Position numbers and translations under genes: made by a program. The notes below the pieces were generated by a model. It made no database searches. It was not told where the DNA came from and saw only the letters and a program-made list of their open reading frames with translations. A stretch of DNA of 64,000 nucleotides from Rattus norvegicus (Eukaryota; Chordata; Mammalia; Rodentia; Muridae). Position 1 is the first letter of the stretch, and each line of letters starts with the position of its first letter. This document shows positions 35,320-47,063 of the stretch, one piece after another. The stretch covers positions 159,312,976-159,376,975 of the forward strand of contig NC_086021.1 in assembly GCF_036323735.1 (NCBI RefSeq), given 5' to 3'.

Positions 35320-35451
35320 CATCAAGGAAAGAATATCTGTAAAATGGGAAGGCACTCTAGAGGAGCTAAGGGTATGGTAACGCAGAGGACGAGGTATGTC
35401 TAAGTGATTCAGAGACAAACCTGGAATCATTTGTGTCAAGCTAGAGTTCTT
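35320..35451 (-). repeat. Right arm of the 132-bp inverted repeat
   Basis: Exact reverse complement of 34203-34334. Confidence 0.97.
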
Positions 35452-35694
35452 GGTCAAATCTATAAAATGTTATAGGATCTAGTTAGATCTATCAGTTATG
35501 GATGTTGGAAGTCACAGAGTCTCACAATCCTGTAAGTCTTAGGAAATGTGAATCTGCCATGATCAAGGAAACCTCAGCCATTTCCTCACAAGAAATCCCG
35601 AAAGAAGATTCCTAAAATAGCATCAGAAATATTTTGAATTTGGTACCAAATCCAAGAAGTAAAAGTAGCTTTAAAGCAATGAAATAAGGCCATG

Positions 35695-36216
35695 GTGCAG
35701 ACACAGTAGACTAGGTGGTGTGGTCGCGATGGTGGAGTTTGCTAAGCGTTTCCTAGACCTTAGTGAGCATGTTGGCGGTTTTCACAAGGCAGCCCAGACT
35801 CAGCAGCGAGAACACCGAGAACGAAGCAAGCCTGTTTTTCTAAAAATGCCTGGGTTAGCTGAAGAAAAAGAAAAATTACAAACTTCATGCAAATGGCTAT
35901 CGTCAAAAAACAGGAATTTCTCAGAGCTCTCTGGAAGGGTCTTGAAAAAAAGTCCAGATGAATTCTACAATAAAATGACTCAGGCCGAGGTCCAGGATGG
36001 AGACCACACTTTCAAAGAGAGCAAGGAAGAAGGAACAGCAGGGCAGCTAAAGCTGGTGAGAAGTCAGGACATCAGTACATAGAGATGAAAGGGGTTGCAG
36101 AAGCAAAGACAATTGAAAGACTGAAACCAGAGCGCCGTCTGCTGGATTTACAGGGGAAGCAACAAAATAAGCATATGTTGTGTTTTTGACACCAAAAAGA
36201 AAGTTGGACAGTTTGC
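35695..36216 (+). pseudogene. Utp11: Utp11 processed pseudogene fragment (U3 snoRNP-associated rRNA processing factor)
   Basis: The frame beginning near 35775 matches the N-terminal two-thirds of UTP11, a nucleolar small-subunit processome protein. Matching blocks are FHKAAQTQQREHRERSKP, LKKSPDEFYNKMTQAEVQDG, GQLKLVRSQDI, then in another frame EAKTIERLKPE and LDLQGKQQNKHM with DTKKKVGQF. There are no introns. It carries many substitutions, an in-frame stop at 36080-36082 and frameshifts. The copy ends about half way along the protein without a poly(A) tail, so its 3' part has been lost. The ATG at 35720 belongs to the former 5' UTR. Not functional. Confidence 0.88.
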
Positions 36217-36298
36217 CTTAAAGCGACAAATTTAAGACCATATAATTATGAAATAAATATTTTATGTGCCTTGTCCTTTAAATGATCCTATGCTCTGT

Positions 36299-37165
36299 TT
36301 TAATTTTTTGTTGGATTTTTTTTATATTTCAAATGTTATCCCCTTTCATGGTTTCCCATCCATAAACCCCCTATTCCATGCCCCTTCCCCGTCTATGAGG
36401 GTGTTTCCCCACCCATCCACCCACTCCTTCCCACGTCCCCTGACATTCCCTTACCACGAGAGGTGGAGTCTTGGCAAGAACAAGGACTTCTCTTCCCACT
36501 GATGCCCAAAAAAGCCATCCTGTGCTACATATGCAGCTGGAGCCATGGGTCTGGTCATGTATACTCTTTGGATGGTGGTTTATCCCCTGGGAGCTCTGAT
36601 TGATTGGTATTGATGTTCTTATGGGGTTGCAAACTCTTTCATCTCCTTCAATCCTTTCTCTAACTCCTTCATTGTGCACCCCATTCTCAGTTCAAAGGTT
36701 GGCTGCAAGCATCTGCCTCTGTATTTGTCATGCTCAGGCAGAGCCTCTCAAGAGACAGCTATGTGAGGCTCCTGTTAGCATGCACCTCTTGGCATTCCCA
36801 ATATTGTCTGGGTTTGGTGGCTGTATGTATGTGGGCTGGATCCCCAGTGGAGCAGTCTCTAAATGGCCTTTCCTTTAGTTTCTGTTCCAAACTTTGTCTC
36901 TGTATTTCCTCCTATGAATATTTTTGTTACCCCTTCTAAGAAGGACTGAAGCATCCACACTGTGTTTGTCCTTCCTGTGCTCCATGGTCTGTGAATTGTA
37001 TCATTGGATAATCCAAGCTTTTGTGCTAATATCCCCTTATTAGTGAGTCCATACCCTCTGTGGTTTTTTTTTTTTTTTGTGTGTGTGTGATTGGATTATG
37101 TCACTCAGGATAATATTTTCTAATTCCATCTATTTGCCTATGAATTTCATTAAGTAATTTTTCAG
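36299..37165 (-). mobile_element. L1 3' end, 5'-truncated
   Basis: T-rich tail at the left, complement of the L1 3' UTR (polypyrimidine 36350-36480) and the last part of ORF2 ending near 37165 ('actcaggataatattttcta' and 'cctatgaatttcatt'). Frames across it are antisense to the L1. Confidence 0.88.
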
Positions 37166-38931
37166 TTAACATTTAATTTTAATAATACCTGTTATGTTTA
37201 AAGTGTCAACAACACATGACGAAATGTCTTCTGTGAAGGTTTAGAGAGGTGAACACATGCTTTAAATATGCAGTGGAGGAGGAGAGGTGCATTCAGTTAC
37301 AAGAAAATCCCTTGTTATCAATTACACAAAGCATATAAAAATATTTCTCTGGATGCATAGATTAAAAGTTGGGACTCACCTAAGAACAACCATGCAGTTT
37401 CTTCCCACTGCCAGAGACATTGACCCCAGAGAACTGTGGCAAAGGATGGGACACTGGGCAGAGCCATGTGGGACATGACCTTTGGTCACTCTGAAGCTCT
37501 CCATTGTTCTTGTGTAGCCCACCTCCCAGCCAATCAACTAGGGTGGCTGAAGGAGTCTGAACCCCAGGAACTTATACATGAATTAAAGCTGAGTTTATTT
37601 CTTCTAAGATAGAATCACACTTAACTGAATTACTGAAGTTTTTCAAAGCAAATGAGACGGGAAAAATGGTTAGTATTTCTAAGAAGTAGTGTCTGATTGG
37701 TTGAAACACAAGGGAGGTTTCTTCAGTAAAGCACTTGGGAAAAGGGGTGGTGAGCAATGGCCACTCTGCTATGCAGACACTCTTCAGTGGAAGTCACCGG
37801 CTGTGCCAGGGGTGGGTACCATGCAGTTACTCCACAGTGACACCATGACACTGGCTTTGAAGAACACTCAAACTCATTTAGGCACTCAGGCGACAGTGGG
37901 AGGTCATTACCTCAACAAAGTTCTCTTCTAGTGCATCTGCATCTTTCCAGTCTACTGCAGTGTTCTAATAAAATTAATACCCAGGAAGTCAAGTTTCTTT
38001 GGAAACTATAGCCTCTGTGGGGAAAAAGCTAAAGACAGCAGGGATCCTGGACAACCACTGCTCCAGTCCTGCTCTCCTGGGTGGGCCAGGTCCTATTTAA
38101 AGTTAAGTCAACAGAGGCTTCAACTTTAATGATGCTGAGGAGCGAAGACTCTTGAATGAACTCTTGGAGAAGATCCGTACACCACACTCTAGAGTCTAAT
38201 CAGGTCCTCACAACTGACTGTGGTTGTAATGGGATATTGAACACTTTGTATACAAAAGGAACAGACTTCAGAGTTATGCAAAAACCCTAATCATTTCCAA
38301 AATAACCTTTATCTTTGATACAAAAATAAAGATGCTAACTCCTTTAGTTTGGTTTCCCACAATAACCTTTAAAACAGCAACAAATCAGGCTCAAAAGCTG
38401 CTCTTCATTCCTGGTGGGGGTGAGAGTGGTGGATGGACCAGCAGAACTTGTTCTCTTCTTGAATGGTGCAATTAGATAGGGGCGACAGGAGCTGCCTCTG
38501 AGCAAGGTGGTGGCTCCTTTGGAAAGCATTAGAGAGCCCCCTAGTGACTGTAGAGGGGAGATGCAAAGATGACTGAATAGACAGCTGCAGTCATGAGTGG
38601 TCATAAAAGAAAACTGCAGGAGGTGAAGCTCCTCCTATTTACAATTAGGTAACTATATTTTAAATACTTTAAACCTGAGTAACATTTATAAATATGCTAT
38701 ATGAGACCTCCCAGCCACAGGACACAGTGGAATCCCTTTGTCCAGTACCTGTGCTCCTTTCTTTTCCCTTAGTCTTCCTCCCTAGTCAGTTCAAAATTTC
38801 ATGAGTGTCATGAGCATGCAACACCAAGGAGAAGTGCCCGGCCCTTCAGGTGCACGTCAACAGGAGTGGCTAGAAATAGGTCTGAGCTCTCAATTTCTGC
38901 TTGGACAACTATTTAATTCTGCATGTAAATA
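37166..38931. other. Unassigned intergenic sequence with a coding-like scrap
   Basis: No gene recognised. A 30-codon open stretch at about 38118-38202 (containing AEERRLLNELLEKI) looks coding-like but has no flanking support. An AATAAA lies near 38325. Confidence 0.3.
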
Positions 38932-40796
38932 AAACCACACACCTATGGTCACTTGATTTTTGACAAAGGAGCCAAAACCATCCAATGGAAAAAAGATAGC
39001 ATTTTCAGCAAATGGTGCTGTTTCAAGTGGAGGTCAACATGTAGAAGAATGCAGATCGATCCATTCTTATCACCCTGTACGAAGATTAAGTCTAAGTGGA
39101 TCAAGGACCTCCACATCAAACCAGATACACTCAAACTAATAGAAGAAAAAGTGGGGAAGAATCTCAAACACATGGGCACTGGAGAATATTTCCTGAACAA
39201 AACACCAATGGCTTATGCTCTAAGATCAAGAATCGACAAATGGGATGTCATAAAACTGCAAAGCTTCTGTAAGGCAAAGGACACTGTGGTTAGGACAAAA
39301 CGGCAACCAACAGATTAGGAAAAGATCTTTACCAATCCTACAACTGATAGAGGACTTTGTATATCCAAAATATACAAAGAATTCAAGAAGTTAAACCGCA
39401 GGGAGACAAATAACCCTATTAAAAAATGGGGTTCAGAGCTAAACAAAGAATTCACAGCTGAGGAATGCTGAATGGCTGAGAAACACCTAAAGAAATGTCC
39501 AACATCTTTAGTCATAAGGGAAATGCAAATCAAAACAACACTGGGATTCCACCTCAGACCAGTCAAAATGGCTAAGATAAGAAACTCAGGTGACAGCAGG
39601 TGCTGGCAAGGATGTGGAGAAAGAGGAACACTCCTCTATTGTTGGTGGGATTACAGACTGGTACAACCATTCTGGAAATCAGTCCGGAGGTTCCTCAGAA
39701 AATTGGACATTGAACTACCTGAGGACCCAGCTATACCTCTGTTGGGCATGTACCCAAAAGATGCCCCAACATAGAACAAAGACACATGCTCCGCTATGTT
39801 CATAGCAGCCTTATTTATAATAGCCAGAAGCTGGAAAGAATCCAGATGCCCTTCAACAGAGGAATGGATACAGAAAATGTGGTACATCTACACCATGGAA
39901 TACTACTCAGCTATCAAAAAGAATTACTTTACGAAATTCATAGGCAAATGGATGGAACTGGAAAATATCACCCTGAGTGAGGTAACCCAATCACAGAAAA
40001 ACACACATGGTACGCACTCATTGATAAGTGGCTATTAGCCCAAATGCTCAAATTACCCTAGATGCCCAGAATACATGAAACTCAAGAAGGATGACCAAAA
40101 TGCGAATGCTTCACTCCTTCTTTAAAAGGGGAACAAGAATACCCTTGGGAGGGAATAGGGAGGCAAAGTTTAGAACAGTGGCTGAGGGAACGCCCATTCA
40201 GAGCCTGCCCCACATGTGGCCCATACATATACAGCCATCCAATTAGACAAGATGGATGAAGCAAAGAAGTGCAGGCAGACAGGAGCCGGATGTAGATCTC
40301 TCCTGAGAGACACAGCCAGAATACAGCAAATACAGAGGCGAATGCCAGCAGCAAACCACTGAACTGAGAATGGGACCCCCGTTGAAGGAATCAGAGAAAG
40401 GACTCAAAGAGCTTGAAGGGGCTTGAGACCCCATATGAACAACAATGCCAACCAACCAGAGCTTCCAGGAACTAAGCCACTACCCAGAGACTATACATGG
40501 ACTGACCCTGGGCTCCGACTGCATAGGTAGCAATGAATAGCCTAGAAGGGCACCAGTGGAAGGGGAAACCCTTGGTCCTGCTAAGACTGAAGCCCCAGTG
40601 AATGTGATTGTTGGGGGGAGGGCGGTAATGGGGGGAAGATGGGGAAGGGAACACTGACTTCGAAGTGGAGGGGGATGGGTTAGAAGGGATGTTGGCCTGG
40701 AGGCCGGGAAAGGGAATAACAATTGAGATGTAATAAGAAATACCCAATTTAATAATAATAATAAAACAAAACAAAACAAAACAACAACAAAAAACA
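38932..40796 (+). mobile_element. L1, 5'-truncated, young rat type
   Basis: Plus-strand L1 starting abruptly within late ORF2 ('cacacacctatggtcacttg') and running through the ORF2 stop at about 40039 and the 3' UTR with its G-rich block (40610-40690) to an A-rich tail (40750-40796). It is very close to 60643-62455 of the full-length copy. A TGG-to-TAG type change at 39316-39318 and frameshifts disable ORF2. Confidence 0.93.
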
Positions 40797-42565
40797 CTGG
40801 CTCTGGTAACTTCAGCTTCTGCCTCTCAAGACTATTTTCCAGCTGCTCAAAGATTCAGCAATAGGGTTATTGTCCACCAAGAGGCTTGTAAGAGCGGCAC
40901 CGTTGCTGGGGGATGAGGTTACCGCCTGCCCAGGCAGGATGTTAGTGAACACTACGCAGTGGCTCCAGGGACCCTGGCGGGCCTCCAAGGCTTTTTGATC
41001 AATGGCTTGTCCTTTGTCCCAGAGGTGACACATACTGTTATGATACTCAGTGATAAAGTCCCTGCTGCATTAGTTTGTCAGGTTTGAAGCTCTCGGGTTG
41101 TATCAAGGCCTCTCAGTCAGGGAGGATGCAGCGTTTCTAAACAGAAAATTATTCTCACTTATCATCAGAGCCAGTTTCAGCTCCTGGAAGTCCTGGATTG
41201 GTGCAACATCTTCGTTCTTTCTTAACAGAGTATTGGGTAACTATTATCTTTTCCACTTGGTCTGGATTAACACTCAGCTCACAGCAACTCACTCTGAACA
41301 ATTCTAGGTAAGTGAGTTTCTATCGATCAAGTTCACTTTCAATGAACTCATTTTCATGAAGAGATGGGTTCTGTACCTCACCTTGAGAACCAGCTCTCGC
41401 ATATTTAATGGAAGTGCTCCGGTGAAGAAACGTGGCTAGGATGCTGGCACTGGTCCTGCATATGGTACAGCATTTTGTGGCTCTAGAGACACCTGTGTCT
41501 TGGATGGGACAGAGAACAGGGAGCGGTTCTACCCCACTGGTTGCTGACAGACAAGACCAAGTTTTGTGCTTTGTGGTATTCTAAGTATGGCAAAAGGGCT
41601 AGAAATAGCAACATTCTGGACCAGTGCCAAAGAGGTGTGGCTCCCTAGGAAAGGCCCCAAGTAGAAGGGGGTCTGTGGGGGAAGCAACGGAGGTGAGCCA
41701 TCTGCAGGGGGTGGGCACTGGAGGTGGGGAGAGGACCCCATTCTGCAGCTGGATGGAGCCTTCTGCTGCAGGGGTGTAGATAAGAGGGAAGGCTGGGTTG
41801 GTCAGATAGTTAAGATCAAAAGGCAGTTCTGACTCCTTCTTCAGCTAGGGGATCTCCTCCTCGCCCTTGTCCTCCTCGTCCTTGTCCTCCTCGTCCTCCT
41901 CCCCCCCTCCTCCCCCCTCCCCTCGTCCTCGTCCTCCTCCTCGTCCTCCCCCTCCTCCTCGTCCTCGTCCTTGTCCTCCTCCTCGTCCTCCTCCTCCTCG
42001 TCCTCCTCCTCCTCGTCCTCCTCGTCCTCCTCGTCCTCCTCCCCCCTCCTCCTCCTCCTCGTCCTCCTCCTCCTCCTCGTCCTAGTCCTTGTCCTCCTTC
42101 TCCTTCTTCTTTTCTTCTTCCACTCCCACAATCTTCCTGATTTCTCTACTTGATGTGAATTGTACAGGCATTTCTCCTTTTGTTGTAAGAATCTCTCTGT
42201 CAGCTCCTAATATAACAGGTAGGATACCATCTGCCCATGGTTACATTTACGTGCCCAGCGTAAACAGGCCCAGCCTTTGATCTCATTTTGGGAGTCCACA
42301 TCCATCCCACTCTGCACCAGTTTCTGCAATTTCTGAATGTCCTGCAAGGCCGCTGCCTACAGCAGCCTTTCCTGTTGCTTCTTCTGCTCTAGGAGGGCGC
42401 TCATCTTCCCCAGGTCCCAGGCCCTCAGCCGCCCCTCTTTGAGCCCATCCCTGCCTGCCATGGCCTCCATGGCCTGGGGAGGGAGTGCAGGGCTCACCAG
42501 CTCTACTGGCACCTACTCTCCCACTCCAGGGTGGCCTTGTGCTCCTGCCTGCCCATCAGCAGAAC
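40797..42565 (-). pseudogene. Ankrd40: Ankrd40 processed pseudogene (ankyrin repeat protein)
   Basis: On the minus strand the start codon is at 42404 (MSALLEQKKQQERLL, then a stop). It is followed by ankyrin-repeat sequence (about 42340-42190; CNHGQMVSYLL, GADREILTTKGEMPVQ), the REIRKIVGVEEE junction, a greatly expanded acidic run (42111-41852), then PFDLNYLTNPAFPLIYTPAAE, ADGSPPLLPP, SLALVQN and the C-terminal EFIESELDR, VNPDQVEKI and NNFLFRNAASSLTER blocks to about 41070. The remainder to 40797 would be 3' UTR. No introns, several stops and frameshifts. No poly(A) tail is seen: the left side meets the tail of the L1 at 38932-40796. Non-functional. Confidence 0.9.
41852..42111. repeat. (CTC/GTC)n expanded satellite inside the Ankrd40 pseudogene
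   Basis: About 260 bp of CCTCCTCGT-type units, reading as Glu/Asp codons in the Ankrd40 direction. The parent protein has only a short acidic run at this place, so the tract has grown in the pseudogene. Confidence 0.9.
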
Positions 42566-42567
42566 CC

Positions 42568-45350
42568 CTAAAGTCATTGTTTTTAATAGCTGAGCAGTAT
42601 TCCATTGTTTAAATGTACCACATTTTCTGTATCCATTCCCCTGTTGAGGGACATCTAGATTCTTTCTGGCTATTATAAATAAGGCTGCGATGAACATAGT
42701 GGAGCACGTGTCTTTTTTATATGTTGGGGCATCTTTTGGGTATATGCCCAAGAGAGGTATACCTGGGTCCTCAGGTAGTGGAATGTCCAATTTTCTGAGG
42801 AACCTCCAGACTGATTTCCACAGTGGTTGTACCAACTTGCAATCCCACAACAAAGGAGGAGAGTTTCTCTTTCTTCACATCCTCACCAACATCTGTTCTC
42901 ACCTGAGTTTTTGATCTTAGTCATTCTAACTGGTGTGAGGTGGAATCTCAGGGTTGTTTTGATTTGCATTTCCCTGAACTAAGGATGTTGAACATTTCTT
43001 TAGGTACTTCTCAGCCATTTGGAATTCCTCACTTGAGAAGTCTTTGTTTAGCTCTATATCCCATTTTTTTTAACTTTCTTGAGTTCTTCATATATATTGG
43101 ATATTAGCCCTCTACTGGAGGTAGAATTGGCAAACTAATGGTTGCTGTTTTGTCCTAATGACAGTGTTCTTAGCCTTACAGAAGCGTTTCAATTTTATAA
43201 AGTCCCATTTGTGGATTCTTGATCTTAGAGCATAAGCCATTGGTGTTCTGTTTAGGAGGTTTACCCCAGTGCCCACATGCTCAAAGCTCTTCACCACTTT
43301 TTCTTCTACTAGTTTGACTGTATTTGTTTTTATGTGGAGATCCCTGATCCACTTGGACTTGAGCTGTGTACAGGGTGATAAGAATGGATTGATTTGCATT
43401 CTTCTACATGCTGACCGCCAGTTGAACTAGCACCATTTGTTGAAAATGCTTTCTTTTTTCCACTAAATTGTTTTAGCTCCTTTGTCAAAGATCAAGAGAC
43501 CATAGGTATGTGGATTTATTTCTGGATCTTCAGTTCTATTCGATTGATCTATGTCCCTGTCTCTGTACCAATACTATAAAGTTTTGATTACTATTGTTCT
43601 GTAATACTGCATGAGGTCAGAGATGAAGATTCCCCCAGAAGTTCTTTTATTGTTGAGTATAGTTTTCACTATCCTATGTTTTTTTGTTATTCCAAATGAA
43701 TTTGCAAATTGTTCTTTATAACTCTATGAAGAATTGATTTGGAATTTTGATAGGGATTTCATTGAATCTGTAGATTGATTATGGCAAGATGGTCATTTTT
43801 ACAATATTAATCCTGCCAATCCATGAACATTGGAGGTTTTTCTATCTTCTGAGATCTTCAGTTTCTTTCTTCAGAGACTTGAAGTTCTTGTCATACAGAT
43901 CATTCACTTGTTTGGTTAGAGTCACACCAAGATATTTTATGTTATTTGTGACTATTGTGAACGATGTCATTTACCTAATTTTTTCTCAACCTGTTTATCC
44001 TTTGAGTAGAGGAAGGTTACTGATTTGTTTGAGATAATTTTATATCCAGCCACTTTGTTGACGTTGTTTATTTGGTTTAGGTTCTCTGGTGGAATGTTTG
44101 GGGTCACTTAAGTGTACTATCATATCATCTCCAAATAGGGATATTTTGACTTCTTCCTTTCCAATTTGTATCCTTTTGACATCCTTTTTGCTCTGATTGC
44201 TCTGGCTAAGACTTTGAGTACTATATTGAATAACTAGTGAGAGAGTGGGCAGCCCTGTCTAGTCCCTATTTTTAGGGACTTGCTTCAAGTTTCTCTCCAT
44301 TTAGTTTGATGTTAGCTACTGCTTTGCTGTATATTGCTTTTACTATGTTTAATTATGGGCCTTGAATTCCTCATCTTTCCAAGACTTTTAACATGAAGGG
44401 GTGTTGAATTTTTTCAAATGCTTTTTTCAGTATCTAATGAGATGATCATGTGTTTTCGTCTTTGATTTTGTTTACTTAGTGGATTATGTAGATGGATTTC
44501 CATATATTGAACCATCCCTGCATCCCTGGGATGAAGCCTACTTGATCATGACAGATGATCATTTTGATGTGTTCTTGGATTCAGTTTGCTATAATTTTTC
44601 TGAGTATTTTTGCGTCGATATTCATAAGGGGAATTGGTCTAAAGTTCTCTTTCTTTGTTGTGTCTTTGTGTATTTAGGTATAAGTATAATTGTAGCTTTA
44701 TAGAAGGAATTGGGTAGTGATCCTGTTTCTATTTTGTGGAGTAGTTTGGACAGTACTGGTCGTAAGTCTTGTTTAAAGGTCTGATAGAATTCTGCACTGA
44801 ACCCATCTGGTCCTGGGCTCTTTTTGGTTGGGAGACTTTAAATAACTGCTTCTATTTCTTTAGGAGTTATGGGACTGTTTAGATGGTTTATCTGATCCTG
44901 ATTTAGCTTTGGTACTTGGTATTTGTCTAGGAAATTGTCCATTTCCTGCAGATTTTCAAGTTTTGTTGAATACAGGCTTTTGTAGTAGTAGGATTTGATG
45001 TTTTTTAAAATTTCCTCAGACTCTGTTGTTCTGTCCCCCTTTTCATTTCTAATTTTCTTAATTTGGACACTTTCTTTGTGCCCTCTGGTGAGTCTGGCTA
45101 AGGGTTAATCTATCATATTGATTTTCTCAAAGAACCAGCTCCTGATTTTATTGATTCTTTGTATAGTTCTTTTTGTTTCTACTTGGTTGATTTCAGGCCT
45201 GAGTTTGATTATTTCCTGCCTTCTATTCCTCTTGGGTATATTTGCTTCTTTTTGTTAGAGCTTTTAGGTGAGCTGCCAAGCTGCTAGTGCACGCTCTCTT
45301 CAGCTTCTTTTTGGAGGCACTCAGAGCTGTGAGTTTTCCTCTTAGCACAT
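42568..45350 (-). mobile_element. L1 ORF2, lacking its 3' end
   Basis: The reverse complement matches L1 ORF2 from a point about 130 bp before the stop (42568) back to the endonuclease-RT linker near 45350. Small deletions are frequent and no long frame remains. It has no 3' UTR or tail at the left; it is cut off where the Ankrd40 pseudogene begins, so that retrocopy or a later rearrangement split it. Confidence 0.9.
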
Positions 45351-45354
45351 ATTC

Positions 45355-46100
45355 CCGACAGTGAGCATATGGAATCTGAAGAGACCACCTCCAGTAGATA
45401 GAGAGAGCCCCCAGTGGAAAGAAGTGTCAGCAACCCAGCTTCAGAATTTTGACCCAGAATTGTGCCAGTCTTGAGAAAATGCAAGGACAAAATGGATCAG
45501 AGTCCGATATAAAGGCCTTCCAGTCACTGGCCAACTTGAGATCTAGGCTATGCACAGGAACCAAACCCTGACAGTCTTACTGATGCCATTTTCTGGTTGT
45601 AGACAAGAGCCTAGCCTGACTGTCCTCTGAGAGGCTCTATCAGCAGCTAATGGAGACAGATACAAGTACTTACAGCCAACCATTGGACTGAGGTCAGGGA
45701 CCCCTATGGAAGAGTTAGGGGAAGGACTGAAGGAGCTGACAGTGATGGCAACTTTACAGGAAGAACAACAGTGTCAGCTAACCTGTACCCACCCCTCAGA
45801 GCTCCCTCAGACTAACAACCAAGCAAAGATACATGGGTTGGTCTGTGTCCCCTGGGACATATGAAGCAGCAGAGACTGCCTTGTCTGGCCTCGGTGTGAG
45901 AAGATGTGCCTAATCCCATAGGGACTTGATTCCCCAGGAAAGGGGGAATGCTATGGGTATAGGGTGGGAATGGGTAGGTGGTTAAGTGGGTAGGGAGCAT
46001 CCTCTCAGAGACAAAGGGGAGGACAGGTGGGTTAAAAAAAACTCTTCATTGTGCGACCAGGAAGTAGGCAACATTTGGAATGTTAAGAAACAAAAGAATT
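45355..46100 (+). mobile_element. Old L1 3' UTR (Lx-type)
   Basis: Same 3' UTR type as 22860-23680: 'ccttccagtcactggccaac', 'agcctgactgtcctctgaga', 'ctatggaagagttagggga', 'ggaagaacaacagtgtcagc' and the G-rich end, with tail-like 'aatgttaagaaac'. It abuts the oppositely oriented L1 at about 45350. Confidence 0.85.
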
Positions 46101-46290
46101 TAAATTTTAAAAGTGGCAGGGACCTTCTATGGATGTAGACAGGGTTATGAGAAAGAAATAGAAGGGTTGTTATAGTCCCATTTTAGTACATACTTGCATG
46201 CATTTATCATACTTAACACTCTCACTTTGTATAATTAACATGTGCTACCAAAAATAGAAGTTCAAGTTCTACTGTCATCAATAAAACAAT

Positions 46291-46530
46291 GGGACTAGAG
46301 AGATGGTGCAGTGGTTCAGAGCACTTCCTGGTCTTAAGAAAATTCTGGTTTGTTCCTCAGCACACACATGGTAGCTGGCAACTACCTGTAGCACTAGTTT
46401 CAGGGACCAGATTTGCTCTTCTGGCCTGGCCTCCCGGTGCTCCTGTAAGCACTTGGTGCACATAAAACTCATATAAACACACACACACACACACACATAC
46501 ACACACACACAAACATAAAAATGTAAAAGG
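46291..46530 (+). mobile_element. B2-related SINE, old, with (CA)n tail
   Basis: 'gggactagagagatggtgca' start, 'ggttcagagcacttcctgg' box region, then the 'cctgtaagcac' part and a (CA)n tail (46480-46512). Confidence 0.7.
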
Positions 46531-46861
46531 TATATAGTTTTATTACTATAACAATGAGTGTGTTTGCAAAATGACATGTGAAAGTGGGGGATCTTTTCAC
46601 ATATGGAGACATTTACCTGACAGAGTTGGTTTTAAATGATAGCAATAGGTCAAGGATTTTTTATATGAATTAAGGATACATAAATCAAGGCTTAGTTAGG
46701 CTCATGCTCTGTTGCTGTCATATCAGGGCTTTGTGTTTGAGTCTTTAGTCAAATGAATAAAATAATTTAGCAAATCTCTTGAAAGAATCTCATGAACAAT
46801 TTTATCCAAGTATTGTGAGAAAAGGATGACAGACTAGCTGGAAATATTAGGAGCTTCCTAC
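46531..46861. other. Unassigned short spacer
   Basis: Nothing recognised. Confidence 0.35.
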
Positions 46862-46878
46862 AAGAGTGAAGGAAGAGG

Positions 46879-47063
46879 GATTGGAAAGATGGCTCAGTGG
46901 TTAAGAGCACCGACTGCTCTTCCAGAGGTCCTGAGTTCAATTCCCATCAACCACATGGTGGCTCACAACCATCCGTAAGGGGATCCGATGCCCTCTTCTG
47001 GTGTGTCTGAAGACAGCTACAGTGTTCTCATATACAAAATAAATAAATAAATCTAAAAAAAAA
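46879..47063 (+). mobile_element. B2 SINE with perfect 17-bp target duplication
   Basis: Near-consensus B2: 'ggaaagatggctcagtggtt', 'agagcaccgactgctcttcc', 'ttctggtgtgtctgaagaca', AATAAATAAAT and an A-tail. It is transcribed by RNA polymerase III from the internal A and B boxes. AAGAGTGAAGGAAGAGG at 46862-46878 and 47064-47080 is the duplicated target. Confidence 0.97.

Noticed and set aside
35720..36082. An independent 120-residue protein
   Set aside because: Its first part is former 5' UTR and the rest is decayed Utp11.
41841..42153. Long acidic, Pro-rich and Ser-rich frames on both strands
   Set aside because: Translations of the expanded CTC/GTC array within the Ankrd40 pseudogene.
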